Positions 36,511 to 45,869 of a DNA stretch of 64,000 nt are shown in pieces. Each line of letters opens with the position of its first letter. Within the stretch, counting starts at the first letter, position 1. The position numbers and the translations under genes are program-made. Source of the stretch: Alphaproteobacteria bacterium (GTDB lineage Bacteria > Pseudomonadota > Alphaproteobacteria > Caulobacterales > Hyphomonadaceae); the NCBI GenBank assembly GCA_018222605.1, contig JAAEZZ010000005.1:124001-188000 (forward strand), given 5' to 3'. The notes under the pieces are model-generated. The model saw nothing but the letters and a program-made list of their open reading frames with translations. It made no database searches and was not told the DNA's origin.

Positions 36511-37068
36511 ATGATCAAATATGCCCCACTTCTCGCCGCGGCCATTCTTACGACAGGTTGTACCAGCAAAATCGCTGAAAGCCTTGATACACGCCAGAAT
36601 GCAGGCCCGTGCCCTTCGGTCGCTGCGCTATATGATTCTGCCCGTTATGTAGAATTTGACGACGACGGAAAACTTTACAGCGACATTGAATATACAGGGG
36701 AAATCATCGGCGCGCGGCTGTATTGCCGCTATGTCGGCGATAATCCGCTGGAAGCCGAAGTCGAGCTTGATTTCGCCTTCGGCAAGGGCCCGGCGGCGAC
36801 TTCTGACGAGCATGTCTATCCGTATTATGTGGCTGTGACCCGCCGGAACGGCAAAGTGCTGGCGAAGAAATATTTCAGCGTCAGCGCGGATTTCAACGGC
36901 GGAAAGCTGGATGGCAAGACCGAGGTGGTCAACAAGATCAAGATCCCGCGCGTTGACGAATCAATCTCCGGATCGAACTTCGAAGTCATCGTCGGATATG
37001 ACCTGACGCCGGAACAGCTGGAGTTCAACCGCGCGGGCAATCGCTTCCGCCTGGATGCCGGACAGTAA
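36511..37068 (+). CDS. Hypothetical lipoprotein upstream of argS
   Basis: The product has 185 residues. A lipoprotein signal ends at the TTGC lipobox, with Cys17 as the acylation site. The rest is soluble and periplasmic, with ARYVEFDDDGKLYSDIEYTG and KIPRVDESISGSNFEVIVGY near the C-terminus. Proteins of this kind occur next to argS in other alphaproteobacteria, as far as I recall, but I do not know the function. Its stop is 2 bp before the argS start, so co-transcription and coupling are likely. Confidence 0.85.
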   Translation: MIKYAPLLAAAILTTGCTSKIAESLDTRQNAGPCPSVAALYDSARYVEFDDDGKLYSDIEYTGEIIGARLYCRYVGDNPLEAEVELDFAFGKGPAATSDEHVYPYYVAVTRRNGKVLAKKYFSVSADFNGGKLDGKTEVVNKIKIPRVDESISGSNFEVIVGYDLTPEQLEFNRAGNRFRLDAGQ

Positions 37069-37070
37069 TC

Positions 37071-38879
37071 ATGGCCAGCCTTACGAAAGACCTGACGGCG
37101 GCCGCGAGTGCCGCCTTTGAGGCATTGGGCTTTGAGGCGCGGTGGGGCGAGGTGCGCCGGTCCGACAAGCCTGAATTTGCGGATTTCCAATGCAATGGCG
37201 CGATGGGTGCGGCGAAATCTGCCGGTAAGAATCCGCGCGAAGTGGCCAGCGAAGTGGCCGCCACGCTGAAGGCCTATCCTTTCGTACTGTCTGCCGAAGT
37301 GGCAGGGCCCGGCTTCATCAATATCCGCGTGTCGGACGAGGCGCTGGCCGAGCGGGCCATCAATGTGCTGACCAGCGAGCTGGCGGGCGGCGAGCCTGCG
37401 GCGGACCCGAAAGTCACGGTGATCGATTTTGGTGGCCCGAACGTGGCCAAGCCCATGCATGTCGGCCATCTGCGTTCTGCCGTGATCGGCGATACGCTGG
37501 TGCGCCTGCTGCGCTTTCTGGGCGATCATGTCACCGGCGATACGCATCTGGGCGACTGGGGCCTGCAGATGGGCCATCTGGTGACGGAACTGTATGATGA
37601 GCAACCGGACCTGATCTATTTCGATGCGAGCTATGAAGGCCCGTATCCTGAAGAGCCGCCAGTGACGATTGAAGACCTGGCCCGGATGTATCCGGCCGCC
37701 AGCGCCAAGGCGAAGGAAGACACGTCGCGGCTGGAGCGCAGCCAGAAGGCCGTTGCGGAGCTGCAGGCGGGGCGCCCCGGCTATCGCGCGCTGCTGAAGC
37801 ATTTTATCGACGTTTCGGTCGCCGCGCTGAAAGTCGATTATGAATTTCTGAACGTGCATTTCGACCTGTGGAAGGGCGAAAGCGATGTCGATCATCTGAT
37901 CCCCGGCCTGATTGAGAAGTTCAAGGCGGCGGACCTTGCGCGCGAGGATGATGGTGCCTGGATTGTCGACGTGGCCCGCGAGTGCGAGAACGTGCCGGTC
38001 GAGAAGGATGGCAAGGTCAATCTGAAGAATCCGATGCCGCCGATCATGCTGGTCAATAGCCGCGGCGGAACAGGCTATCACACGACGGACCTCGCAACGA
38101 TTGAAGACCGGATGGAAAATCTGGAGCCGACGCCGGAACTGATGCTCTACGTCGTGGACCAGCGACAGGCGCTGCATTTCACGCAGGTGTTCCGCGCGGC
38201 AGAAAAGCTGGGCCTGATCGACGAAGGCCATCTCGAACATATCGGCTTCGGCACGGTGAACGGCCCGGACGGCAAGCCCTTCAAGACCCGCGAAGGCGGC
38301 ATGCTGCGGCTCGCTGATCTGAACGCGATGGCGCTTGAAGAGGCGCAGAAGAAAATTGCCGAGGCAAACAAGCTTCCGGAGGATATGCCGGAAGATGAGC
38401 GCCTCGATGTCGCGAAGAAAGTCGCGCTGGCGGCGCTGCGCTTCTCTGACCTGCAGAATACGCGGACCGGAAATTACGTGTTCGATCTGGATCGCTTCAC
38501 CAGCTTTGAAGGCAAGACCGGACCCTACCTGCTTTACGCAGCGGTGCGGGTGAAATCCCTGCTGCGCCGGGCGCAGGAAGAGGGGCTGGAGCAGGGCGAG
38601 ATCGTGATCGGCCATGACGCCGAACGCGCGCTGGTGCTGCAGCTGGACGGCTTCGCGCTGGCCCTGCTGCAGGCCCGCGAAAAACGGATGCCGCATATTC
38701 TGTGCGAGCATGTCTACAATCTGGCGCAGGCCTTCAGCGCGTTCTACGCGGCGGTGCCGATTGCGTCTGAAACGGACCCGGCCCTGCGCGCGAGTCGCCT
38801 GTCCCTGTCAGCTGCCGTGCTGAACCAACTGGAAGCGGGCCTTGGCATTCTGGGCATCAAGATTCCGGAACGCATGTAG
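37071..38879 (+). CDS. argS: Arginyl-tRNA synthetase
   Basis: The product has 602 residues. Class I motifs: HIGH as KPMHVGHLRSAV near residue 128 and the KMSK-like site at KTREGGMLRL near residue 407 (Lys is lost, as in many ArgRS). The N-terminal Add-1 domain and the C-terminal DALR anticodon-binding domain (LSAAVLNQLEAGLGILGI) are present. The enzyme charges tRNA-Arg. It follows the lipoprotein gene by 2 bp. Long frames on the other strand here are shadows. Confidence 0.97.
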   Translation: MASLTKDLTAAASAAFEALGFEARWGEVRRSDKPEFADFQCNGAMGAAKSAGKNPREVASEVAATLKAYPFVLSAEVAGPGFINIRVSDEALAERAINVLTSELAGGEPAADPKVTVIDFGGPNVAKPMHVGHLRSAVIGDTLVRLLRFLGDHVTGDTHLGDWGLQMGHLVTELYDEQPDLIYFDASYEGPYPEEPPVTIEDLARMYPAASAKAKEDTSRLERSQKAVAELQAGRPGYRALLKHFIDVSVAALKVDYEFLNVHFDLWKGESDVDHLIPGLIEKFKAADLAREDDGAWIVDVARECENVPVEKDGKVNLKNPMPPIMLVNSRGGTGYHTTDLATIEDRMENLEPTPELMLYVVDQRQALHFTQVFRAAEKLGLIDEGHLEHIGFGTVNGPDGKPFKTREGGMLRLADLNAMALEEAQKKIAEANKLPEDMPEDERLDVAKKVALAALRFSDLQNTRTGNYVFDLDRFTSFEGKTGPYLLYAAVRVKSLLRRAQEEGLEQGEIVIGHDAERALVLQLDGFALALLQAREKRMPHILCEHVYNLAQAFSAFYAAVPIASETDPALRASRLSLSAAVLNQLEAGLGILGIKIPERM

Positions 38880-38973
38880 GCCCGTCACACTACGGCCTGT
38901 CAGCGGCGGGATGTTCGATTCCGCCTGATGCCTCTAAGCTGTTATCTGAAACAGCCCATGGAGGAGTTCAGAC

Positions 38974-40104
38974 ATGGCCACGCAGGTTCCTAAAGTTCCA
39001 GACGCAGCTGCGCGCCCCGCGCCGGAATGGGAGTTTGCCTCGCAATGGGCGAAGGCCTGGCGGGTGATCAAATGGTCCGGCTTTGCCCTGTTGACGCTGG
39101 CCTTCCTGACGGTGATCGGACAGGGCTTTCTGTTCTACCGACTGTTTGATGAAGTGCACCCTTTCCTGGGCTATGGCTTCATCCTGCTGCTGGCAGCGCT
39201 GCTGATCCTGCTGGTGGGGCGGCCGGTCGCGTCTTTCCTGTCGATGCCGGTTGCGGCCAAGCCGCCGCACACGCTGTTCGATATTGAAGATCCGGACATC
39301 CTGATCCTGTCGGACCGGCTGAAATATGATCTCAAATATCTGAACATGCTGAAGCGCAATCCGCTGCTGAAAGAGGAATTGCCGGCCATGCAGGATGGCC
39401 TGATCGAGGGCCGGGCCCTGCTGGCGCGCATGGGCAAGGCGCAGCTGAGCGAGGCGGCGGAGCTGGCCAAGGCGCTGGAGGCCTTTCAGCAGGCGCATAT
39501 CGAGGGGCATCTGCGTAAGCTGGACGCGCGGGTGGACAAGCTGATCCATTCCGAAGCGGTCGGCGTGGGCGTCGCCACGGCGTTCTCCATGAATGGTACG
39601 GTCGATGCGTTCATCGTGCTGTGGCGCAATGTGAATCTGGTGGCAAAGATTTCCCAGATCTATTTCGGGCGGCCGCATCTGGGCGGCACGCTGCTGATCC
39701 TGCGCGATGTGATGGCCATTGTCGTGATCAGCCGCGCGCTGGAAGACGTGACCGATATGACCGGCGATGTGATCGGCGGATTGCTGGGGCGCATGGGCGG
39801 GCTGATCGCCGGGCCGGTGATGGATGGCGCGGTGAACGCCATGCTGACGCTGAAGCTCGGCTATCTGGCCAAGCGCCGCTGCCGCGCCTTCAAGGGCTGG
39901 TCGGCGCGTCAGGCGCGGTCAATCTCCGCCGAGGCGCTGGAGCGGGTGAAGCGGGAATCCGGCTCGGTCGCGACCGATTTGCTGAAGGCCTGTGGGGGGC
40001 TGACTTCCCGGGCGGCCTGGGCAGCGGAGCGGACGATGTCTGGCTCTCGCAATGCCTGGTCGCTGGTGCAGAGTTGGTTTGGGGGAAAGCCATCAAGCGC
40101 CTGA
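38974..40104 (+). CDS. Membrane protein, DUF697/YcjF-like
   Basis: The product has 376 residues. Two hydrophobic helices (about residues 34-55 and 65-85) come first. The middle is helical and soluble. Residues about 200-290 (FSMNGTVDAFIVLWRNVNLV, ISQIYFGRPHLGGTLLILRD) resemble the DUF697 region of YcjF proteins. The C-terminal end is basic. The match is moderate. Neighbours are argS upstream and another membrane protein downstream, with a 111-bp gap. No YcjX is adjacent. Confidence 0.65.
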   Translation: MATQVPKVPDAAARPAPEWEFASQWAKAWRVIKWSGFALLTLAFLTVIGQGFLFYRLFDEVHPFLGYGFILLLAALLILLVGRPVASFLSMPVAAKPPHTLFDIEDPDILILSDRLKYDLKYLNMLKRNPLLKEELPAMQDGLIEGRALLARMGKAQLSEAAELAKALEAFQQAHIEGHLRKLDARVDKLIHSEAVGVGVATAFSMNGTVDAFIVLWRNVNLVAKISQIYFGRPHLGGTLLILRDVMAIVVISRALEDVTDMTGDVIGGLLGRMGGLIAGPVMDGAVNAMLTLKLGYLAKRRCRAFKGWSARQARSISAEALERVKRESGSVATDLLKACGGLTSRAAWAAERTMSGSRNAWSLVQSWFGGKPSSA

Positions 40105-40215
40105 TGAAGCGCGGGAGCCGTTGCCACCGCCGTTTTCGTCCCCCGATTGCCTGACGTCAGTTTCCTTGGCACAAAGTCAGACGGGCTTGGTGGACCTATA
40201 GAGGAGGGGCGCAGG

Positions 40216-41229
40216 ATGATCCTGTTTGTAGGCTGGGCAATTGCGGTGATTACCGTGGCGATCGGATATGTCATCGCCGGGCCGATCTGGGTGAAGCGGC
40301 ATTCGCTGCGCTTCCGGGTGGGTCATACGCTGCGCCGGTGCAGCGGCATGTATGGCGAGATCGCGCTGGTGACGTTTGGTGCCATGCTGGTCTACCTGAT
40401 CGATCAGTCGAGCCCCAGCACAACGGTGGATGAACTGGTCATGGCGAGGCCCATGGTCTCGCTCGGCGCGCTGATCCTTGTCGCGCTGGTCGTATATGTG
40501 CACGGTATCCGCACCGCGATGGCTGCCGAGACCGGAGAGCGCGGGCGCCTCGGCTTCACCTATTCGATTTACGGCGTGTTCAGCACAGTCTTCTTTGCGG
40601 GCGGTCTCGCCCTGATCGCGCTGGTCGTGACGCAGGCGCTGGCCGATGCGAGTAATTTTTCCGAACTGTCGAAAGCGGCCATCGCGCAGCTGCCAATGTC
40701 TGGCGCAGCAGATACGGACACGCTTCAGCGCGGGCTGGAGCTGTCCTATCTGGACACGCAATTGCTGTTGTCGAAAGCCGAGGACAGCATGTCGCCGGTC
40801 TTCGTGTTCATGGCGGGCATTTTCGCGATCAATCTGGCGATCCGCCTTACGCCGCTACGCAGCCTGTTCATCAACAATGCCGTGCTGCTGACTATGGTAA
40901 CGACCATCATTGGCGTGATTGCCGTGCTGGTGGTCGGCGCGTGGACCTATATCGGCTATTACTCCTCCTTCATTAATGACTATCTGGCTGCGCTGGAGGA
41001 GTTTCGTGGCTTCATCGTGAAGGCCAACCCGGACGCGCTGGAGCGATATTCCGATATTTATGTCGAGATGATCGATCAGAAGGCCTTGCTGGGCTTTGTG
41101 ACGCGGATCAGCAATGAATGGGGCGGTGTCGCCGCCGTCCTCGGTGTGACACAGTGGATTGTGGAACAGTTCAATCGTCCCGAGCAGGAGGAAAGCCCGG
41201 CCCATGCCCATGAGCCGGCGGAGGCATGA
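40216..41229 (+). CDS. Hypothetical multi-pass membrane protein
   Basis: The product has 337 residues from ATG 40216, preceded by the GAGGAGG-like purine run near 40200. It has at least four hydrophobic helices (FVGWAIAVITVAIGYVIAG, YGVFSTVFFAGGLALIALVV, SLGALILVALVVYVHGI, LLTMVTTIIGVIAVLVVGAW), separated by a long soluble loop. I recognise no domain. Its stop overlaps the start of the EEP-family gene by 4 bp (ATGA), so the two are translated together, and the product probably works in the same membrane-side process. Confidence 0.7.
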   Translation: MILFVGWAIAVITVAIGYVIAGPIWVKRHSLRFRVGHTLRRCSGMYGEIALVTFGAMLVYLIDQSSPSTTVDELVMARPMVSLGALILVALVVYVHGIRTAMAAETGERGRLGFTYSIYGVFSTVFFAGGLALIALVVTQALADASNFSELSKAAIAQLPMSGAADTDTLQRGLELSYLDTQLLLSKAEDSMSPVFVFMAGIFAINLAIRLTPLRSLFINNAVLLTMVTTIIGVIAVLVVGAWTYIGYYSSFINDYLAALEEFRGFIVKANPDALERYSDIYVEMIDQKALLGFVTRISNEWGGVAAVLGVTQWIVEQFNRPEQEESPAHAHEPAEA

Positions 41230-42278
41230 TGCGGAAACTCTATATACCGACCATCGCGATTGGCTTAGCCATCGTCTATCTGGCGCTAGCGGGGTGTGTG
41301 ACCTTGACCGACAAATCCATTCCTGTTCAGCAGGCCAGCGCTGCGATCGCGCTGAAGCCAGCGAGCGAGCCGCTGACCATCATGACGTGGAATATCGGCT
41401 ATTCGGGCCTGGGCAAGGAATCGGATTTCAAGGCCGATGGCGGCTCTATGCTGCGCCCGCCGAGCAAGGCGATCGTCCGCAAGAATCTGGAGGGCATTCA
41501 GGGTGTCCTGCGCGAGCAGCAGCCGGATGTCGTGCTGATGCAGGAACTGGCCGGGCCGGGCTTTCTCACGTTCGGCGTGAATGTACTGGGCGGCGTGAAG
41601 CAGGCGCTGCCAGACCATTCCATGTTCTTCTCCTCAGACATTCGCACGCGCCTGTTTCCGGGGCCGCTATCGCTGAAGCACGGGCTGGGCACGTTTCTGA
41701 GTGTCGAGAATGACGGCACGCATATCGAACGTATTCCGGAAGAACCGGAAGCGATGATGGGCCTCGTCCGTCGCCGCTATCATGTGCAGGTGACGGAGCT
41801 GACGGCGGATGGGCGGGACTGGGCGCTGATCAATGTGCATTTGTCTGCCTTCGATGAAGGCGCAAACACGCGGATGGAGCAGCTGACCGCTGTGCTGAAC
41901 CTGGCGCAGTCATACTACGCAGCTGGCAAGGCGGTGGCCGTGGGCGGCGACTGGAACATGCGCCTTGCGCCGACAGATTATGCCTATACCGCTGACGATT
42001 CCGCGCAGTTCTGGATCCATGACTTCCCGCGCGACGAACTGGATGAAGGCTGGCAGGTCGCGGTCGACACGAGTGTACCGAGCGTACGCACCAATGAGCA
42101 GCCCTATACGCCCGGCGTGAACTACACGACCAATATCGACGGGCTGGTCGTGTCGCCGAATGTCGAGATCGTCTCGGCTGAGGGGCTGGACCTCGGTTTT
42201 GAGTATACAGACCACCAGCCTGTAATCCTGAAATTGCGTCATCGCGACCAGGCTGGAGCGCCCGCCAGCGCGCAATAA
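41226..42278 (+). CDS. Endonuclease/exonuclease/phosphatase (EEP) family protein, exported
   Basis: The product has 350 residues. A signal peptide with lipobox LALAGC precedes residue 25. The EEP fold motifs are present: MTWNIGYSG near residue 54, QELAGPG, NVHLSAFDEG, the GGDWNM metal site and DHQPV at the C-terminus. The family hydrolyses phosphodiester or phosphomonoester bonds in nucleic acids, phosphoinositides or sphingomyelin. With export, a phospholipid or extracellular nucleotide substrate is plausible, but unproven. It is coupled to the upstream membrane protein by a 4-bp overlap. Confidence 0.87.
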   Translation: MMRKLYIPTIAIGLAIVYLALAGCVTLTDKSIPVQQASAAIALKPASEPLTIMTWNIGYSGLGKESDFKADGGSMLRPPSKAIVRKNLEGIQGVLREQQPDVVLMQELAGPGFLTFGVNVLGGVKQALPDHSMFFSSDIRTRLFPGPLSLKHGLGTFLSVENDGTHIERIPEEPEAMMGLVRRRYHVQVTELTADGRDWALINVHLSAFDEGANTRMEQLTAVLNLAQSYYAAGKAVAVGGDWNMRLAPTDYAYTADDSAQFWIHDFPRDELDEGWQVAVDTSVPSVRTNEQPYTPGVNYTTNIDGLVVSPNVEIVSAEGLDLGFEYTDHQPVILKLRHRDQAGAPASAQ

Positions 42279-42375
42279 TGCCCATCGGGCTGGCAGGTGG
42301 CAGTTTACGACAGATATTTGGCGAAGACGCGCTTGCTGATGTCAGGAATCCGCGCTAACCGAAGCGCAGAGTAAG

Positions 42376-42563
42376 CTTCCTCCCGGGAGAGAGCGGGTAT
42401 CAAGTCCCGCCGCCGAAGGCGCAACCGCCCCGGAAACGCTCAGGCAAAAGGGCCGGGAGAGAAGGAAACACGCTGGAAAGAGACGGGCGAGAAGCGCCGT
42501 CTCGCCGAAGGAGCAAGCCCGTATACCGGGCGGAATCTCTCAGGCGCCCAAGACAGCGGGGGC
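42376..42563 (+). promoter_or_regulatory. Tandem glycine riboswitch
   Basis: Two consecutive aptamers: the first about 42376-42460 with CCCGGGAGAGAGCGGG, GCCGCCGAAGGCGCAA and CGCTCAGGCAAAAG; the second about 42470-42563 with GCTGGAAAGAGACGGG, TCTCGCCGAAGGAGCAA and ATCTCTCAGGCGCCCAAG. The paired arms of each stem are readable. They lie 50 bp before gcvT, where glycine usually turns on the cleavage operon. Confidence 0.96.
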
Positions 42564-42610
42564 GACGAAGTGCAGCCATGGGGCTGCTCCGTCACCTATG
42601 AAAGGGCGTC

Positions 42611-43768
42611 ATGTCTGACCCGACGACAGAGAACCTGAAGCGCACACCGCTATACGATGTGCATGTGGAACATGGCGCGAAACTGGTGCCGTTCGCAGGC
42701 TATGAAATGCCTGTGCAATACCCGATGGGCGTGAAGGACGAACATCTGTGGACCCGCGAGCAAGCCGGTCTGTTTGATGTCTCTCATATGGGCCCATGCT
42801 TCCTGTCCCTGGAAGACGGGATTGGCGGCGGAGACGAGGCGCATGCGAAGATCGCGGCGCTGGTCGAGACGCTGGTGCCGTCAGACATTGCCGGTCTGAA
42901 GGAAGGCCAGGCCCGCCTGACCGTTCTGCTGAACGAGGATGGCGGCATTCTGGATGATTTGATCATCACCCGTCCGATCGGTGAGGCGGCTCAAGGCTCT
43001 CTCTACATTGTCGTCAACGGCGCGGTGAAGGATGCCGACTGGGCGCTCTTTGAGCGGAGCTTTCAGGGCAAGGCTGTGCTGACGCGCGCCGATGACCGCA
43101 TTCTGTTCGCCCTGCAGGGGCCCAAAGCCGTCGACGTGATGAGCGATTTCTTCCCCGGTTGCGAGGAGTTGAAATTCATGCATCACATGCCGTTCGAACT
43201 GAGTGGCACGAGCTGCATCGTGTCCCGCTGCGGCTATACGGGCGAAGACGGCTTTGAAGTGCTGGTCAAGCCTGAGGCCGGCCTGCCGCTGGTGAAGGAA
43301 ATGCTGACGGATGAGCGCGTGAAGCCGATTGGCCTTGGCGCGCGGGACTCCCTGCGCCTTGAGGCCGGGCTGTGCCTTTACGGCCATGACATGGACCCGA
43401 CCCGCGACCCGGTGGAAGCAGACCTTGCCTGGGTAATCCAGAAAGTTCGCCGTGAGCGCGCAGACTTTCCGGGGGCGGAGCGTATCCTGAAGGCCCGCGC
43501 TGAAGGCCCGGCCGAGAAGCGTGTAGGCATTCGCCCGCTGGAGCGCGCCCCGGCCCGTGAAGGCACAATGATCGAAGTGGATGGGCAGCCGGTTGGCATC
43601 GTCACATCAGGTGGCTTTGGCCCCAGCGTCGATCACCCGGTGGCGATGGGCTATGTGCGCAGCGATCTGGCAGAACCCGGCACGAAGATTGATCTCATGG
43701 TGCGTGGCAAGGCCCGCCCGGCGGAAGTGGTTTCGCTTCCATTTGTTCCACATAATTACAAGCGATAG
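42611..43768 (+). CDS. gcvT: Glycine cleavage T-protein, aminomethyltransferase
   Basis: The product has 385 residues. The GcvT fold is visible: RTPLYDVHVEHGAKLVPFAG, GLFDVSHMG, ITRPIG, CGYTGEDGFEVLV and RDSLRLEAGLCLYGHDMD. It transfers the methylene group from the H-protein to tetrahydrofolate, releasing ammonia. Folate-binding and H-protein contact residues are in the expected segments. First gene of the operon after the riboswitch, spacing 48 bp to the last paired base. Confidence 0.97.
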   Translation: MSDPTTENLKRTPLYDVHVEHGAKLVPFAGYEMPVQYPMGVKDEHLWTREQAGLFDVSHMGPCFLSLEDGIGGGDEAHAKIAALVETLVPSDIAGLKEGQARLTVLLNEDGGILDDLIITRPIGEAAQGSLYIVVNGAVKDADWALFERSFQGKAVLTRADDRILFALQGPKAVDVMSDFFPGCEELKFMHHMPFELSGTSCIVSRCGYTGEDGFEVLVKPEAGLPLVKEMLTDERVKPIGLGARDSLRLEAGLCLYGHDMDPTRDPVEADLAWVIQKVRRERADFPGAERILKARAEGPAEKRVGIRPLERAPAREGTMIEVDGQPVGIVTSGGFGPSVDHPVAMGYVRSDLAEPGTKIDLMVRGKARPAEVVSLPFVPHNYKR

Positions 43769-43779
43769 GAGCGTCCCTC

Positions 43780-44169
43780 ATGACCCGCTATACTCAGCCT
43801 ACCACCTTCTACACTAAGGAACATGAATGGGTGACCGTTCATAACGATCTCGCTACAGTCGGCATCACGCATTACGCAGAGAACCAGCTGGGCGACATCG
43901 TGTTCGTCGAACTGCCGGACGTCGGCGCCGAGTTCGCGACTGGCGATGACATGGCCGTCGTCGAAAGCGTGAAGGCTGCATCTGACGTGTACGCGCCAAT
44001 CGCCGGAAAGGTGGTCGAAGTGAACGCTGTGCTGGCAGACAAGCCGGAGACGGTGAACGAGTCCCCGCGCGAAAAAGGCTGGTTCTGTGTCCTGGAAATC
44101 AAGGATGGCGCTGAGATCGCCAGCCTGATGGATGAAGAAGCCTACAAGGCATTCTGCGAAGGCCTGTAA
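43780..44169 (+). CDS. gcvH: Glycine cleavage H-protein
   Basis: The product has 129 residues, the normal length. The lipoylated Lys is Lys65 in VESVKAASDVYAP. The lipoyl fold starts YTKEHEWVTVHND, and GWFCVLEI is also family-typical. It shuttles the aminomethyl group between P- and T-proteins. It follows gcvT by 11 bp and precedes gcvPA by 30 bp. Confidence 0.97.
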   Translation: MTRYTQPTTFYTKEHEWVTVHNDLATVGITHYAENQLGDIVFVELPDVGAEFATGDDMAVVESVKAASDVYAPIAGKVVEVNAVLADKPETVNESPREKGWFCVLEIKDGAEIASLMDEEAYKAFCEGL

Positions 44170-44199
44170 GGCCCCTGTCACTCTGACGGAGTTACGAGT

Positions 44200-45543
44200 A
44201 TGAGATACCTCCCCCTGAGCCCGGAAGACCGTGCCGAGATGCTGGATGTCATCGGCGCCAAATCCGTTGATGAGTTCTACGCTGATGTGCCGGAGGCCGC
44301 CCGCCTGAAAGGCACCATCGAAGGCCTGCCGAACCATCAGGGGGAGCTGGCCGTTGAGCGTCACCTGTCGAAGCTGGCGGCGAAGAACCGCTCTGCCTCT
44401 TCCGGTCCGTTCTTCGTCGGCGCTGGTGCGTATCAGCACCACGTGCCGGCAACGGTCGACATGATCATTCAGCGTTCGGAATTCCTGACGACCTATACAC
44501 CTTACCAGCCGGAAATCGCGCAGGGCACCTTGCAGACCCTGTTCGAATTCCAGACGCAGGTTGCGGCCATGACGGCGATGGATGTGGCCAACGCCTCCAT
44601 GTATGATGGCTCCACCGCCTGCGCCGAGGCCGCTATCATGGCGACCCGCGTGACGCGCCGCAAGAAGGTGATCCTGTCCGGTGGCCTGCACCCGCACTAT
44701 GCCGCCGCCACCAAAATGGTGTGCGAGGCACAGGGCTTTGAAGTGGTTCAGCTGCCGGTAGCGATCGATGATGAAAACGCGCTGGCCGAGGCTGTCGATG
44801 ATGCAACGGCCTGTGTGATTGGTCAGAGCCCGAACGTTTTCGGAACGGTGACGGATCTCTCCAAATCTGCCGACGCCGCGCACGAAAAAGGCGCGCTGCT
44901 GGTATCTGTCTTCACCGAAGCGGTGTCGCTGGGCCTGGTGACGCCTCCGGGTGAAATGGGCGCTGACATTGCGGTTGGCGAAGGCCAGTCTATCGGCAAT
45001 GGCCTGAATTTTGGCGGGCCCTATGTAGGCCTCTTTGCCTGCACGCAGAAACTGGTTCGCCAGATGCCGGGCCGCCTGTGCGGCGAGACAGAAGATGCCG
45101 ACGGCAAGCGCGGTTTCGTGCTGACGCTGTCGACGCGTGAGCAGCATATCCGCCGCGACAAGGCGACCTCCAATATCTGTACGAATTCCGGCCTCTGCGC
45201 ACTGGCCTTTACGGCGCACATGACACTGCTGGGCGGCAAGGGCCTGGAGCAGATGGCCCTGCTGAACCATGAAGCGGCCTGCGACCTGGCCGACGCGCTG
45301 GACGCGATTGACGGGGTCGAAATCCTGACGCCGCGTTTCTTCAACGAGTTTGCCTTCCGCACGCCGATGGATGCCGAAGCCGTGCTTGCCATGCTGGACG
45401 AAGCCGGCGTGGTTGGCGGGGTTCGCGCCAGCCGTCTGTTCCCGGACGGTCATATGGGCGACGTGATCCTCTGCGCCGCCACCGAATGCACAACGCCTGA
45501 AGACATCGCTGCCTATGCCGCAGCGCTGAAGGAGATTATCTGA
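44200..45543 (+). CDS. gcvPA: Glycine dehydrogenase (decarboxylating) subunit 1
   Basis: The product has 447 residues. It carries the fold of the N-terminal half of P-protein, without the PLP Lys: [49 protein letters not shown], the [14 protein letters not shown] segment and [18 protein letters not shown]. Together with subunit 2 (gcvPB) it forms the PLP-dependent glycine decarboxylase. Its TGA overlaps the start of a 108-residue gene by one base, a tight coupling that breaks the usual direct gcvPA-gcvPB adjacency. Confidence 0.96.
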   Translation: MRYLPLSPEDRAEMLDVIGAKSVDEFYADVPEAARLKGTIEGLPNHQGELAVERHLSKLAAKNRSASSGPFFVGAGAYQHHVPATVDMIIQRSEFLTTYTPYQPEIAQGTLQTLFEFQTQVAAMTAMDVANASMYDGSTACAEAAIMATRVTRRKKVILSGGLHPHYAAATKMVCEAQGFEVVQLPVAIDDENALAEAVDDATACVIGQSPNVFGTVTDLSKSADAAHEKGALLVSVFTEAVSLGLVTPPGEMGADIAVGEGQSIGNGLNFGGPYVGLFACTQKLVRQMPGRLCGETEDADGKRGFVLTLSTREQHIRRDKATSNICTNSGLCALAFTAHMTLLGGKGLEQMALLNHEAACDLADALDAIDGVEILTPRFFNEFAFRTPMDAEAVLAMLDEAGVVGGVRASRLFPDGHMGDVILCAATECTTPEDIAAYAAALKEII

Positions 45544-45869
45544 TGAGGGATGTCTTCGTTGAGCGTGAGATCGAATGCGCTACGGGAGATGGTTTGAAAA
45601 AGGGATATATTCAGATTTTCAAACCCGTGCAGGATCAGGATGACTGGCGGTGTGACTATTCCCTCAAATGGGCTGACTATGAAAAGTCATTCTATGCGAT
45701 GGGGGTAGATTCCTTTCAGTCACTTCAATTGGCACTGTACATCGTGCCCACCGTCGTATCGATATCCCAGGATTTCAAAGATGGCCGTTTGCAGTTTTTA
45801 GGCGAACCGCTGACCAATGAAAACCTGAGAGATGCTTTTGAAATCAAATGGCCTGGAGAACTATCATGA
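45543..45869 (+). CDS. Hypothetical protein, DUF6968-like, between gcvPA and gcvPB
   Basis: The product has 108 residues, soluble, no signal. Segments such as SLKWADYEKSFYAMGVDSFQ and LYIVPTVVSISQDFKDGRL resemble the DUF6968 family as I remember it; the label is tentative and the function is unknown. Start and stop overlap both neighbours (1 bp with gcvPA, 4 bp ATGA with gcvPB), so it is translated in the same operon. The gene is richer in A/T than its neighbours (27 of 60 G+C in two counted lines), suggesting insertion. Confidence 0.8.
   Translation: MRDVFVEREIECATGDGLKKGYIQIFKPVQDQDDWRCDYSLKWADYEKSFYAMGVDSFQSLQLALYIVPTVVSISQDFKDGRLQFLGEPLTNENLRDAFEIKWPGELS

Noticed and set aside
36825-38711. 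Long open frame on the minus strand opposite argS (628 codons)
   Set aside because: It is a shadow of argS in GC-rich DNA; the argS frame has all synthetase motifs and the antisense product has low-complexity basic composition.
43756-45453. Long open frame opposite gcvH and gcvPA
   Set aside because: It spans two certain genes on the other strand and has no recognisable domain.
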